The translations under genes were made by a program, and so were the position numbers. Positions 1 to 9,225 of a stretch of DNA of 64,000 nucleotides are shown here, piece after piece. The notes below the pieces were generated by a model. The model made no database searches. It worked only from the letters and a program-made list of their open reading frames with translations, and was not told the DNA's origin. Every line of letters starts with the position of its first letter. Within the stretch, counting starts at the first letter, position 1. The stretch covers positions 44,271-108,270 of the forward strand of contig CBDBJL010000005.1 in assembly GCA_965206365.1 (NCBI GenBank). Reading direction: 5' to 3'. The stretch comes from CBDBJL01 sp965206365. Lineage in GTDB: Bacteria; Pseudomonadota; Alphaproteobacteria; JABAAW01; JAHZMA01.

Positions 1-1668
1 CAAGAAAACCAATCCGTTTTAATTGGGTTGTATGATCGGCAAGCTCCGCAGATTGTTTGGCAGGAAGGTTGTCCGTGGGAAAGTGAAAATGCCTTGTTTG
101 ATACGAATTGGGATGGCATTATTCCTTGGCTAGAAAAGTTTTTTCAGCGTTGTCCGACTTTAAGGGAAATGGGCATAAAACGGGTGGTTAATGGCGGTAT
201 TACTTATACGCCTGATGGTTCGATGCTATTGGGTCCGGCGGCGGGTTTACAAAATTATTGGTTGGCTTGTGGTGCTACGGTTGGGATTTCTTGGGGACCG
301 GGCGCGGGGAAATATTTGGCCCAATGGATATTGCACGGGGCGGCGGAAATATCGATGCGGGCATTTGATCCACGGCGGTTTGGCATTTGGGCGGATGCAG
401 ATTATGCGCAAAAGCGTGCGGTGGAAGATTATACTTTGCGGCAAACCATGCCCTATCCACAACAGCAACGCCAAGCGTGCCGAAATTTGCAACTTTCAGG
501 AGCCTATCAGGCGACAACAAAACTTGGTGCATTTTACGAAGAAGCGGGTGGTTGGGAACGCCCTCGCCTGTATGCCCAACAAGAATCCTTAACATGGCAT
601 CGTAGCCAAGCTTTTGATATTATTGCCCAAGAGGTTTTGGCGGTTCGTAAATCTGTGGGGATCGGTGATTTTTCTGCCTTTGCCAAATTTAACATTCGTG
701 GGCAAGATGCTGCTAGATTTCTTGAATATGTTTGCGCCAATCAATTGCCACAAAAAATTGGCGGGATTTGCCTTACCGCTTTGCTTAATAGGCAAGGTTG
801 TTTTGAAGGTGAAGCCGTGATTGTGAAATGCGAGGAAAATTATTTCTACTTTGTTACCGGCGCGCCTTCTGGGCGCAGAATGTGGGATTGGTTACGTTTG
901 CACCAATCCAAGCATGATCATATTACTGTTCAAGATGTTACAAATGACATTGGCATGATTATGCTTGCCGGCCCGCGGGCCCGTGATCTGTTACAAAAAA
1001 TGGTGGATATTGATTTTTCTTCGCAAAGCTTTGAACAAAAATTTCCGGCAAATCTTTCATGGCGAACCGCACAAAAAATAACCCTTGGTAAGATCAACTT
1101 ATGGGTTTTGCGATTATCTTTTTCAGGGGATCTAGCGTATGAGCTGCATGCCCCGAATCATCAGCTGGGTGATTTATGGCAAATCATTTGGCAGGCGGGG
1201 CAAGAATTTAAGATTCGCGCTTTTGGTTCCAAAGCTTTAGATTCTCTACGCATGGAAAAAGCCTATCCTGGCGGGCATGAGATCAGTAATGATGTTACCC
1301 CTGTGGAGCTTAATATGGTGCGGTTGATTGATTTTAAGAAAGATTTTATCGGCAAGCAAGCTTTACAAAAATTGCAGATTCAAGGCGCGGTAAGCCAGCT
1401 GGTTTATTTGGAAATTATGGCCGAGGGGGTTGATCTGTTAGGGGGGGAAGCCATATTCAGCGCCAAGAAAATGATTGGTTCGGTAAGCTCGGGATGTTAT
1501 GGGCATTTCACGCAAAAAAATTTAGCATTGGCTTTTATTGATAAGGCCGTTTTGCCAACGATTTCCCTAGAAACTTCGCTACAAATATCTATTTTCGGCA
1601 AATTATACTCGGTAAAAATTCTTACAAAGCCAGCTTTTGATCCTGATAATCAAAGGATGCGGGGCTAA
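1..1668 (+). CDS. FAD-dependent dimethylglycine/sarcosine dehydrogenase-like protein, 5'-truncated by window edge
   Basis: The frame is open to the first base, so the N-terminal FAD-binding part lies outside the window. What remains aligns by eye with the C-terminal two thirds of the complete paralogue at 45.8 kb: shared blocks include CPWE, ISWGPG/IGWGPG and DPRRFG. These end the DAO domain, then come the FAO_M region and a GcvT-type folate domain (visible as VRKSVGIGDFSAF and FSGDLAYELH) with its C-terminal barrel. In this family the flavin domain removes an N-methyl group and the GcvT domain passes the one-carbon unit to tetrahydrofolate. The substrate is probably a methylated amine such as dimethylglycine, sarcosine or an N-methyl amino acid, but the sequence does not settle which. 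The malyl-CoA lyase downstream is convergent, not in an operon with it. Confidence 0.85.
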   Translation, partial: QENQSVLIGLYDRQAPQIVWQEGCPWESENALFDTNWDGIIPWLEKFFQRCPTLREMGIKRVVNGGITYTPDGSMLLGPAAGLQNYWLACGATVGISWGPGAGKYLAQWILHGAAEISMRAFDPRRFGIWADADYAQKRAVEDYTLRQTMPYPQQQRQACRNLQLSGAYQATTKLGAFYEEAGGWERPRLYAQQESLTWHRSQAFDIIAQEVLAVRKSVGIGDFSAFAKFNIRGQDAARFLEYVCANQLPQKIGGICLTALLNRQGCFEGEAVIVKCEENYFYFVTGAPSGRRMWDWLRLHQSKHDHITVQDVTNDIGMIMLAGPRARDLLQKMVDIDFSSQSFEQKFPANLSWRTAQKITLGKINLWVLRLSFSGDLAYELHAPNHQLGDLWQIIWQAGQEFKIRAFGSKALDSLRMEKAYPGGHEISNDVTPVELNMVRLIDFKKDFIGKQALQKLQIQGAVSQLVYLEIMAEGVDLLGGEAIFSAKKMIGSVSSGCYGHFTQKNLALAFIDKAVLPTISLETSLQISIFGKLYSVKILTKPAFDPDNQRMRG

Positions 1669-1708
1669 ATTACAATTTTGCTGAGTTTTTAGATGATCGC
1701 TAGGGAAA

Positions 1709-2689
1709 TTATGCTTTGGTGGTGATGAGATCAATTTTGGCAATCATCATTTCGGCCTGACGCATCGAAGCATAATCAATCAGCTTGCCTTCAAGGGATA
1801 CGGCTCCTTGCCCAGTTTTTTCGGTTTCTGCCATAGCGACCAGTATTTTGCGGGCTTGGGTGATTTCGGCTTCGCTTGGGTACATTACCTGATTGGCAAG
1901 TTCAATTTGGGTTGGGTGGATTGCCCATTTGCCCTCACAGCCAATCGATGCTGCGCGTTTCGCTGCAATGATAAAGCCATCATTATTTGAAAAATCACCA
2001 AAAGCCCCATCAATTGGGCGAAGCCCATTTGCGCGTGCGGCAATTACCATTCGTGAAATCACATAATGCCACATATCCCCGGGCAATAAAGGGCATTTGC
2101 CATTGGCATCGGCGATGCCCGGTACCGCATAATCGGGGTTTAAATCGCCAATTGCCGTGGTGCGCGCATGAATTGAGGCGGCGTAATCGCCAGGGCCGAA
2201 ATGTAAAGATTCATTGCGCGGACTGGCCGCAGCAATCTCGTTGATATTTTGCATGCCTAATGCGGATTCTATAATAATTTCGAAACCTAATCGTTTTTTG
2301 CGCCCTATAGCTTGTTCAATTTGCGTTACCCATAAATCGATCGCATAAATATCGGCTGCGGTGCCAATTTTTGGAAGCATAATTAAATCGAGTCGTTCAG
2401 TGGTTTTTTCTAAAACATCGACCAAATCACGATAAGTGTAAGCGGTATCAAGCCCATTAACGCGTAAAGAGAGGGTTTTATCTCCCCAATCCAGATCATT
2501 AATCGCAGCAATTACATTCAGGCGGGCCTGAAGTTTTTCATTAGGGGCAACAGAATCTTCCAAATCCAGAAAGATAATATCGGCATTTGATTGTGCAGCT
2601 TTTCGAAAAAATTTGGTTTGGCTGGCTGGAACAGCCAGTTCGCTACGGTTCAAACGCAGGGGAGCAGCGGTAATTTGTTTGAAACTCAT
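1709..2689 (-). CDS. mcl1: L-malyl-CoA/beta-methylmalyl-CoA lyase (CitE/HpcH-HpaI family)
   Basis: This CitE-like TIM-barrel lyase cleaves malyl-CoA or beta-methylmalyl-CoA into acetyl- or propionyl-CoA plus glyoxylate. Visible family features are DIIFLDLEDSVAP (Mg/CoA region), SLRVNGLDT, IMLPKIG, FEIIIESALG and GKWAIHP near the C-terminus. From memory the order and spacing match alphaproteobacterial Mcl1, including the C-terminal segment LIDYASMRQAE. I chose the ATG that follows AAAAGG by seven bases and begins MSFKQ; a GTG three codons upstream is possible. It would supply or consume glyoxylate next to several one-carbon and betaine demethylation genes. Product and family are well supported; the physiological direction is not. 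Confidence 0.8.
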   Translation of the reverse strand: MSFKQITAAPLRLNRSELAVPASQTKFFRKAAQSNADIIFLDLEDSVAPNEKLQARLNVIAAINDLDWGDKTLSLRVNGLDTAYTYRDLVDVLEKTTERLDLIMLPKIGTAADIYAIDLWVTQIEQAIGRKKRLGFEIIIESALGMQNINEIAAASPRNESLHFGPGDYAASIHARTTAIGDLNPDYAVPGIADANGKCPLLPGDMWHYVISRMVIAARANGLRPIDGAFGDFSNNDGFIIAAKRAASIGCEGKWAIHPTQIELANQVMYPSEAEITQARKILVAMAETEKTGQGAVSLEGKLIDYASMRQAEMMIAKIDLITTKA

Positions 2690-2944
2690 TCCAGGCACCT
2701 TTTGAAATATTCTTTGAAATATTTTTCTTAGTTAGGATCATCGAAAAGATGAGTATAGCCAAAATTTATTGGTTTCGCATTATATTTATTTTATTAATTC
2801 AGGATAAAAAAGAAATTGTGGCGAAAAAATGATAAAGAAACCAAAAAAAGTCAGCAGGATTGAATAAAATATGGCACTATCATGCGAATAATCGTAAAAA
2901 ATTATTTTAATTTGTATTTTTTGATTTGTTTAAGGAGTATAGGA

Positions 2945-3979
2945 ATGAAGTTTCAACTTGCAATCAATATGGAGCGCATGGAGGCTGATATCAATATGCG
3001 TGATGTTTCTTGCCATACGTTAGAAATGGTGCAAATGGCTGAAGAAAGTGGTTTCGAGATTGCTTGGGCGGCAGAACATCATGCCCTTGAAATGACGATT
3101 GCGCCCAATCCTTTCCATATTTTAACATGGTGGGGTGCGCATACGGATAAAATTCGGTTAGGGGCGGGGGTTGCTGTTGCCGCTTATTGGAATCCGATTA
3201 AGCTTGCGGGCGAGGCGGCATTAACCGATTTATATAGCCGTGGCAGATTAGAATTTGGGATTGGTTCGGGTGCCTATCAGCGTGAATTTGATCGCATAGC
3301 ACCAGGGTTAAAGCAAAGTGATGCTTGGCGCTATATGAATGAAATGTTGCCGGCATTGCGGGCTTTGTGGCAGGGTGATTATGAACATGAGGGCGAATAT
3401 TGGGAGTTTCCGCTAGCAACTTCGGTACCCAAACCGGTTCAAGCTGAAATGCCCGTATGGATTGCGGCGCGTGCGCCCATTACTTTTGAATATGCAGTGA
3501 AGCAAAAATGCAATATTATGTCGTGGCCGTTAACGCGCCCAATGGCAGAGGCTGAACTTTATGCGCAAAGATTACAGGAAGCTATCGATAATAATCCTGA
3601 TTGTCCGCGCCCAAAATTTTCGATGATGCGCCATACGGCTGCATATGCAACTCAAGCTGAAGCCAGCACTTATGTTCAAGCTGCACAAACGCAGTTAGGG
3701 CAATTTGAAACTTTGTTTAAGAATGTTGGCAATGTTAAAAATGGCTTTCCTGATGCGGTTGATTTAAACGCAATAGTCAATCGTGATGAATATAATGCTG
3801 ATATGCTGGTTGAAAATTTGATGTTTGGTACCCCCGAGCAATTAATTGCCAAGATTAAAAAATATGAGGCTATTGGTGTGGATGCATTCATTTATTATGC
3901 GAGTATGGGTTTGGGCATGGCAGAACAGAAAAAATCCTTAAAATTATTCAGTGATGAAGTGATCCCAGCTTTTTCATAA
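2945..3979 (+). CDS. LLM class flavin-dependent oxidoreductase (luciferase-like monooxygenase fold)
   Basis: The protein has a bacterial luciferase-like TIM barrel of about 344 residues that uses reduced FMN. Typical blocks are FEIAWAAEHH near the N-terminus, RIRLG-type KIRLGAGVAV, GRLEFGIGSGAYQREF, and the C-terminal FGTPEQLIAKIKKYEAIGVD that closes many members of this family. I chose the ATG preceded by AAGGAG with a seven-base spacer. The frame stays open 21 codons upstream, but that stretch is AT-rich and not conserved. Members oxidise diverse substrates, so none is assigned. It is divergent from malyl-CoA lyase, with about 250 bases between them for both promoters. Confidence 0.8.
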   Translation: MKFQLAINMERMEADINMRDVSCHTLEMVQMAEESGFEIAWAAEHHALEMTIAPNPFHILTWWGAHTDKIRLGAGVAVAAYWNPIKLAGEAALTDLYSRGRLEFGIGSGAYQREFDRIAPGLKQSDAWRYMNEMLPALRALWQGDYEHEGEYWEFPLATSVPKPVQAEMPVWIAARAPITFEYAVKQKCNIMSWPLTRPMAEAELYAQRLQEAIDNNPDCPRPKFSMMRHTAAYATQAEASTYVQAAQTQLGQFETLFKNVGNVKNGFPDAVDLNAIVNRDEYNADMLVENLMFGTPEQLIAKIKKYEAIGVDAFIYYASMGLGMAEQKKSLKLFSDEVIPAFS

Positions 3980-4055
3980 ATGGCGGAAGGGCATCGAAAA
4001 TCGTTGCTGAGACGCGATGTTCGCCCCCTTTGCACATAGATAATGGGAATTTAAG

Positions 4056-5180
4056 CTATTGATCGATACTGCTTTTCAGGGCACTGGAAAAAGAAAATAA
4101 AGTTCCAGGCCAGGTTGGGTTGCCTTCATTTTCTGGCCAAGCTTGGCGATAATGGCTAGGTTTCTTGCCGAAATATTTGCGAAAAGTTTGGGCAAAATGT
4201 GACATAGAATTAAATCCACTGGCCACAGAGACATCTAAAATTGAAAGTCTGGTACTTACCAGTAAAGTACGGGCATGTTGCAGGCGTAGCAACTGGCTTA
4301 ATTGAACAACAGAACAACCCATATAGCGGTTACAATGGCGCTCTAATTGCCGTTGCGATATCCCTACGGCTTTGGCAATTTCGGGCACGCGAAGAGGTTC
4401 GGAAATATGATCTTGAATTAATTGTACCGTTGCCTTAACATCAGTATGTATCGCTCCTGTGGTGCCACCAAGAGTATGGCGCTGAAATGTTTCTGCTGCG
4501 CGGGTTGGGTAATGCAGAATTTGATCGGCAACTTCAGATACCAAATGAGTACTAAGATGAGTGCCAAGAAGATACAACATCAGATCTATGCCAGCAATGC
4601 CACCTGCACAGCTTAAAATATTTTCGTTAATGGTAAATAATTGTTCCGATATTTTGAGATCACGATATTGTTCCCAAAACCCTGCGATCAAAGACCAATG
4701 GGTGGTAATATGTTGGTTATCTAACAAACCAGCATCGGCAAAAATATAAATGCTAAGTTCAAAAGCGCATAAAGTTGCACCATGGCGGGCTTGCTTGCGT
4801 AACCAATGGCAAAGTTTGGGGTACAAATTGGTATTGAAATCGTGCTCACCTGTCCAACCGCCAAAAACAAAAATAAGATCATAATGGCTCTCCTCAGAAT
4901 TAATGGCAATACAATCAAGGCTCATATCATTACTTGCCGTAACCGTTTTGTTGCCAAAAGAAATATAATCCCAGGAATAAAAGGGCGTTGGTAATAAATA
5001 ATTTGCAACCCGCATGGGTTCGATTGTTGTGGTTAGGCTCATCATATTAAAGTGGGGAATCAGAACAAAGCCAATTTTCATCATCGATGGTTGATTGGGT
5101 AGGGGGAGTATCGTTTTTTTTGGGTCTAAAAACGTAGCTTTGTTATTATTTTTAAGGTGCATCGTAAAATTTCTCTTCAA
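4056..5180 (-). CDS. GlxA-family transcriptional regulator (DJ-1/PfpI domain plus AraC HTH)
   Basis: The N-terminal half (from about residue 34, MKIGFVLIP) is a DJ-1/PfpI amidase-like domain, with the elbow region YDLIFVFGGWTGE and CAFELSIYIFADAGLL. The C-terminal hundred residues hold two AraC helix-turn-helix motifs: VPEIAKAVGISQRQLERHC and ILDVSVASGFNSMSHFAQTF followed by GKKPSHYR. This architecture is that of GbdR and CdhR, which control glycine betaine and carnitine catabolism. A similar role would fit the many methylamine genes here, but that is inference. The true start may be the internal Met at residue 34, since the preceding residues look unstructured. It is divergent from the secreted hydrolase downstream. 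Confidence 0.82.
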   Translation of the reverse strand: MKRNFTMHLKNNNKATFLDPKKTILPLPNQPSMMKIGFVLIPHFNMMSLTTTIEPMRVANYLLPTPFYSWDYISFGNKTVTASNDMSLDCIAINSEESHYDLIFVFGGWTGEHDFNTNLYPKLCHWLRKQARHGATLCAFELSIYIFADAGLLDNQHITTHWSLIAGFWEQYRDLKISEQLFTINENILSCAGGIAGIDLMLYLLGTHLSTHLVSEVADQILHYPTRAAETFQRHTLGGTTGAIHTDVKATVQLIQDHISEPLRVPEIAKAVGISQRQLERHCNRYMGCSVVQLSQLLRLQHARTLLVSTRLSILDVSVASGFNSMSHFAQTFRKYFGKKPSHYRQAWPENEGNPTWPGTLFSFSSALKSSIDQ

Positions 5181-5452
5181 TTGGTTAGCTGTATGAGTTT
5201 AATTTTAGGCAAAATTATTGGGGATGTCGAATAAAATTACAAAATTTCGGTTCAGCGATATTGGCTGGATCATTACATTGAAACCACTTTCTTGGTAGAT
5301 AATTTCAGGGTGTTAAGATCATTAATTTTTAAAGGTTGCATTGTAACTAATATTGATCTATAGTTAGTAACGGATTACTTGATCGCATTTCTTTCTTGAA
5401 ATAACTGCATAACATTGTTATGAGCAATGTAGCGTAATTAGGAGGTATACAG

Positions 5453-7729
5453 ATGAGACAGATAATATTTTTGATAGCAACAGTTTTTCTTATTTCAACA
5501 AATAGCTTTGCAGAAGTAAAGCTAATGAAAGGAAAAACGCCCATTCCTAGGGGCAATGCCTTGCATGAAAAGGATATTACGATTAGCAATGGCAAAATCA
5601 TGATCTCTCTTGCGATTGGAACACCGGGGCCTTGGGGAGTGCCATCGGGTGGTATTTTGGATGCAAGTATTGTAAGGGATGGAAAAGTTGAAATAGACAG
5701 AATAGCCCTTGTTGATGCGATACCCAATAATTGGTCTGCATGGCTAAAAGTTGATCCTAGCGTAAGAATCGTAGAAAACATGCCACAGCGGGTAGTGGTT
5801 GAAACGATTCGTGATTGGAATGGTGTGAGTATCAAAAACACGTTAACCATGATTGACGATGATGATAAGGTACATATTGAAACAGAAATGGTAAATAATA
5901 CGACCAATACATTTACAGATATTTTGCCAAGTCATTCATTATGGACAGATGGAGGTTATTTTTTTGATATGCCAGGTTTAGAAAAGGCTGGCTCGAATAG
6001 TCAAAATGTATCCAAGGCTTTAACGGATTGGTCGATCAATTATGATAAAACATGGAGTGTTGTGCTTCATAGCCCGGCAAGAACCCATGCTGGGTATCAA
6101 GGTCGTGATATGCAGCACAAAGTTACTCTAAAACCTAATGACACATTCAAGTATGAATCATGGTTACAATTTTTAGATAGTGGTGATATGTCAAATGCAT
6201 TGGCATATGAAATCGAGCGTAAAAAGATGCCTTATGGCATGATTTCAGGTGAAATTCGTAATGATGAAGGAAATCCTATTAAAAATGCGGTTGTGGTTGT
6301 TAAAAAGCAGAATCTGATTTATATGTGGGCTTTTGGGAATGAAAAGGGTGAGTATAAGTTTCAATTACCCGTTGGCGATTATAAACTATATGCAAGAAGT
6401 GCGAATTATGGTCCGGGCACAGAGCAATCTATCAATATTAAAAAACAAAAAACGTCGCGATTAAATTTTGAAAACATTCAACTACAAGGGAAAATTACGA
6501 TTAATGTTCAAGATACAGATACGAAAAAACCGATCGGGGCGAAAATCAAAATTGAGAAAGGTTTCTCGCCCGTTGTTAAATTTTTAGGGCAAAATACTTT
6601 TTTTACCGGTCTTGAACCTATGGGTAGAACAACGATAACATTGGTTCCTGATGATTACGAGCTAGCAATATTATCGGGGACAGGATTTGTATCCAAGCCC
6701 AAACTGGTAAAAACCAAGGTGAAAGCAGGAGAAACCAAGAATATAACGGTTTCTGTTGAAACGCTTATTAGCCCGCAAAAAAATAATTGGTATGGTGCCG
6801 ATTTACACCATCATTCGGATATATTAGATGGTTATACGTCACCAGGCTATGTATTTAGGGCACAATTGGCACGCAGGTTAGATTTTATCTTGTTAAGTGA
6901 CCATGATGATGTATCTCATCATCATGAAATGCAAGATTTATCACAAAAACATCAGCAAAAGTTTTTACCATCGTTGGAAATATCACCCAGTTGGGGGCAT
7001 ATTGGTGCGGTAAATATTCCGTTAGGTCAGGAAATGACAATCGATACGAATATGGCTACGGTAAAAGATATTTTGAAAAATGCGGATGATATCGGTGCTG
7101 ATTTGGTGGTAATCAACCACCCATTTATTCCTTATGGGTTTTATACCGCGCTAGAAGAAAATTTCTTACCTGGCGGTTATGATTCAAACTTTGATTTGGT
7201 AGAAATTAATTCGGCATCGCCAAACAAAAATTGGGATAAAGTGGTAAATAAACTTTATTCCTATTGGGATTCTGGTGAAAAATATTTTCTAAGTGCTGGA
7301 ACAGATTACCATGATGTATGGAATGATCCACAAGCGGATATCAGAATGTATGGTTATGTTCCGAAAAAATCCAAAAGCGATAAAAAGTTCAAAAAAGCAT
7401 TTATGCGTGCTTTAAAAGCAGGACATGGCTATGCCAGTTTAGGTCCGATTATCATGCCCGAAATTATGTTTGGAGAAACCGTTAAGCATGGAAAAGGAAA
7501 GCCATTTAAGCTTAACTACAAACTACAAGCTGTTGATGGGTTAAAGGCAGTGAGATTGCGGACCAATAAGGGTGAAATTGTAAAAGAACAAAAATGGGAT
7601 TCAGGCCCAATTGCACAAAATGTTAGCTTTACCGTAACAGCTAAAAATAATTCATGGTACGCCATCGAAGTGGAAGATAGTGATGGCAGTTATGCTTGGA
7701 GCAATCCGATTTGGGTAACAATAAAATAA
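5453..7729 (+). CDS. Secreted CehA/McbA-family metallohydrolase with PHP domain
   Basis: A cleavable signal peptide is visible (hydrophobic IIFLIATVFLIS, then SFA before EVK). Residues about 20-250 form an all-beta region, followed by a carboxypeptidase-regulatory-like module (MISGEIRNDEGNPIKNAVV with VGDYKLYARS) and a second similar domain. From about residue 445 a PHP phosphoesterase-like domain begins with ADLHHHSD, continues with LLSDHDD and VVINHPFIPYG, and ends with SAGTDYHD, the histidine/aspartate clusters expected to bind metals. CehA/McbA relatives include carbaryl hydrolase, but most have unknown substrates. The start is set by TAGGAGG-like AATTAGGAGGT a few bases upstream. Likely periplasmic or secreted. 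Confidence 0.82.
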   Translation: MRQIIFLIATVFLISTNSFAEVKLMKGKTPIPRGNALHEKDITISNGKIMISLAIGTPGPWGVPSGGILDASIVRDGKVEIDRIALVDAIPNNWSAWLKVDPSVRIVENMPQRVVVETIRDWNGVSIKNTLTMIDDDDKVHIETEMVNNTTNTFTDILPSHSLWTDGGYFFDMPGLEKAGSNSQNVSKALTDWSINYDKTWSVVLHSPARTHAGYQGRDMQHKVTLKPNDTFKYESWLQFLDSGDMSNALAYEIERKKMPYGMISGEIRNDEGNPIKNAVVVVKKQNLIYMWAFGNEKGEYKFQLPVGDYKLYARSANYGPGTEQSINIKKQKTSRLNFENIQLQGKITINVQDTDTKKPIGAKIKIEKGFSPVVKFLGQNTFFTGLEPMGRTTITLVPDDYELAILSGTGFVSKPKLVKTKVKAGETKNITVSVETLISPQKNNWYGADLHHHSDILDGYTSPGYVFRAQLARRLDFILLSDHDDVSHHHEMQDLSQKHQQKFLPSLEISPSWGHIGAVNIPLGQEMTIDTNMATVKDILKNADDIGADLVVINHPFIPYGFYTALEENFLPGGYDSNFDLVEINSASPNKNWDKVVNKLYSYWDSGEKYFLSAGTDYHDVWNDPQADIRMYGYVPKKSKSDKKFKKAFMRALKAGHGYASLGPIIMPEIMFGETVKHGKGKPFKLNYKLQAVDGLKAVRLRTNKGEIVKEQKWDSGPIAQNVSFTVTAKNNSWYAIEVEDSDGSYAWSNPIWVTIK

Positions 7730-7795
7730 TGGCACTAACTTATAGGATGGGGTGCAGAGGAAATAATGCGCAGCCGAATGGTTGTTGCATCCTCT

Positions 7796-8010
7796 GCCAC
7801 GATCATTGCGGGGATAGCTCGTTGCACCCCTCGTTACGATCATTGTAAGGGGATGTGATGTCGTTTCTCGGTGCTCCCTTGCCACGATCATTGCGGGCGG
7901 ATACCCCGTTGCACCCCTCGTTACGATCATTGTAAGGGGATACGATGTCGTTTCTCGGTGCTCCCTTGCCACGATCATTATCAGGGGAGACGATGTCGTT
8001 TCTCGGTGCT
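7796..8010. repeat. Intergenic tandem/composite repeat built on ACGATCATTG cores
   Basis: A unit of about 87 bases (for example from GTTGCACCCC at 7821 and again at 7908) occurs twice, followed by a third partial copy. Each unit contains two related half-units around ACGATCATTG, one ending in GCGGG and one in TAAGGGGA, plus a GATGTCGTTTCTCGGTGCT block present three times. Read on the minus strand it gives a low-complexity peptide full of APRNDI and NDRGKG, a pattern I associate with dispersed repeats in some alphaproteobacterial symbionts rather than real proteins. The rest of the 7730-8501 gap holds the dispersed repeat listed next and no gene I can support. Confidence 0.75.
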
Positions 8011-8042
8011 GAAGCCACCTTGCCGGCATCTCGCTGCTATAA

Positions 8043-8436
8043 TTAATAAGGAGCGGTTTTTGAGGGCAAAATCAACCTAAATCTTGTTATTGCCAAAAGA
8101 GATTATCCAGAAGAGATTGATAGTTGAATATAATGATACAACTTTGGATGAAATAAAATACCCAAAATGGTCAGATCATGTATATTTTTCCTTGTCTTTT
8201 GGATATGAAGCCTTTATGCTAACGGTGGAAGGTAAGCGATCTTCTAGGGCATGACAACCCTTTTCAACGTAATGCGGTCTTCAAACAAGGATCGTTAACA
8301 TTTTGTTTTCTCTTACTCGTTAGGGTCGGGGAGACGGCGTTGTAGAATAGGTCATAGCGTGATGGTTATCAACAAAAGTGCTGTGGCCTTTTTTCATTAT
8401 ATTGATAGGTTTGTCAGCTCCCTGGTCGCTGGGCGG
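8043..8436 (+). repeat. Dispersed intergenic repeat, copy A
   Basis: The last 113 bases (from GGGGAGACGGCG to the end) match a stretch near 31.6 kb in opposite orientation, at roughly four bases in five by eye. Shared blocks include GGCCTTTTTTCATTATATT and ATAATGGTTAT/GTGATGGTTAT. Weaker shared blocks lie further upstream: TAAGGAGCGGTTTT at the left end and GGGCATGACAACCC in the middle. In one frame both copies encode similar peptides (VAFFHYI with IGH and RF residues kept), so this may be the remnant of a small gene rather than a non-coding element. Confidence 0.55.
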
Positions 8437-8501
8437 GGAGAATTTGCTTGTAAACCTTCCAAACTAGTGGTTTATTGTTAGTTATTTTGTATGGAAAAAT
8501 T

Positions 8502-9160
8502 ATGAAAAAATTACTTTTATTTTTAGTATTCATGGGGTTGTGTTTTGGCAATTTTGCAATGGCACAGGAAAGCAAATCTGCAAAAGCGAAGCAATTCTAT
8601 ATTGGCTATCATTTTATGCCGGTTACGCATGTTAAATATACTGAAGAAGATTTTGCGGAGGACAATGCATTTTTGAGGCCTTTGGGTTATGATAGTTTTA
8701 ATTTTGAACAGACTCGCAGTTCTGCGGGGTCAGTATTCTATGGCGGTAAAAAATTGTCAGAAGAATTCGCGATTGAACTGGGATATAGGGATTATGGCAA
8801 GAATGAAGTAGTTTATACTGCGGAAGATATTGGTTTTAATACCTCAGGACATTCGAAGCTTCGGGCTTGTTTGTGACGGGAAAATATATTTTCAGCTTAC
8901 AAGGTAATTTTAATCTCTATGCGAAATTAGGCTTCGAAAGCTGGTCGAGTACCGATGCTCTAAGCGGGAGCAGTGACGACTCATCATTTACTGTGTTTAA
9001 TCAAGCAAAAAATGATAGCGGGATTGCGCCATTGTTTGGTGCGGGGATCAATGTTAAAGGTTTTCAAATTGAAATCGCACCCAGAACTTTCAAGGATGAA
9101 GATGGTGGCTATGATTGGGTTAGTACATTATTGCAAATTGGCTATGCGTTTTCATTTTAA
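8502..9160 (+). pseudogene. Outer-membrane beta-barrel protein, frameshifted
   Basis: The start codon is followed by a clear signal peptide (MKKLLLFLVFMGLCFG, then AMA before QES). The mature part alternates polar and aromatic residues like an eight-stranded OmpA/OmpW-type barrel: FYIGYHFMP, AIELGYRDYG, then in the next frame FVTGKYIF, LYAKLGFESW and a terminal strand ending LLQIGYAFSF, with the C-terminal Phe typical of barrels. The two halves are in different frames. One base appears to be missing near 8855, where GHS should continue into EASGLFVTG. Restored, it would be about 220 residues. A sequencing error is as plausible as real inactivation. Function unknown beyond a surface barrel. 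Confidence 0.7.
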
Positions 9161-9176
9161 GTAATCATGTAAATTT

Positions 9177-9202
9177 AAGGGGGGATGAAATAATGCCCCC
9201 TT
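9177..9202 (+). terminator. Hairpin after the beta-barrel gene
   Basis: AAGGGGG and CCCCCTT arms flank an 11-base loop just after the barrel gene and before the convergent LysR gene. There is no run of T after it, so it may be a weak bidirectional terminator or a 3' stabilising hairpin. Confidence 0.45.
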
Positions 9203-9225
9203 AGCAACCCTTGCGCATTATCAAT

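Noticed and set aside
7652..8029. Minus-strand frame of 125 codons and overlapping ones in the 7.8 kb gap
   Set aside because: The peptide is a translation of the intergenic repeat units (APRNDI repeats) and overlaps the end of the hydrolase gene; no ribosome site.
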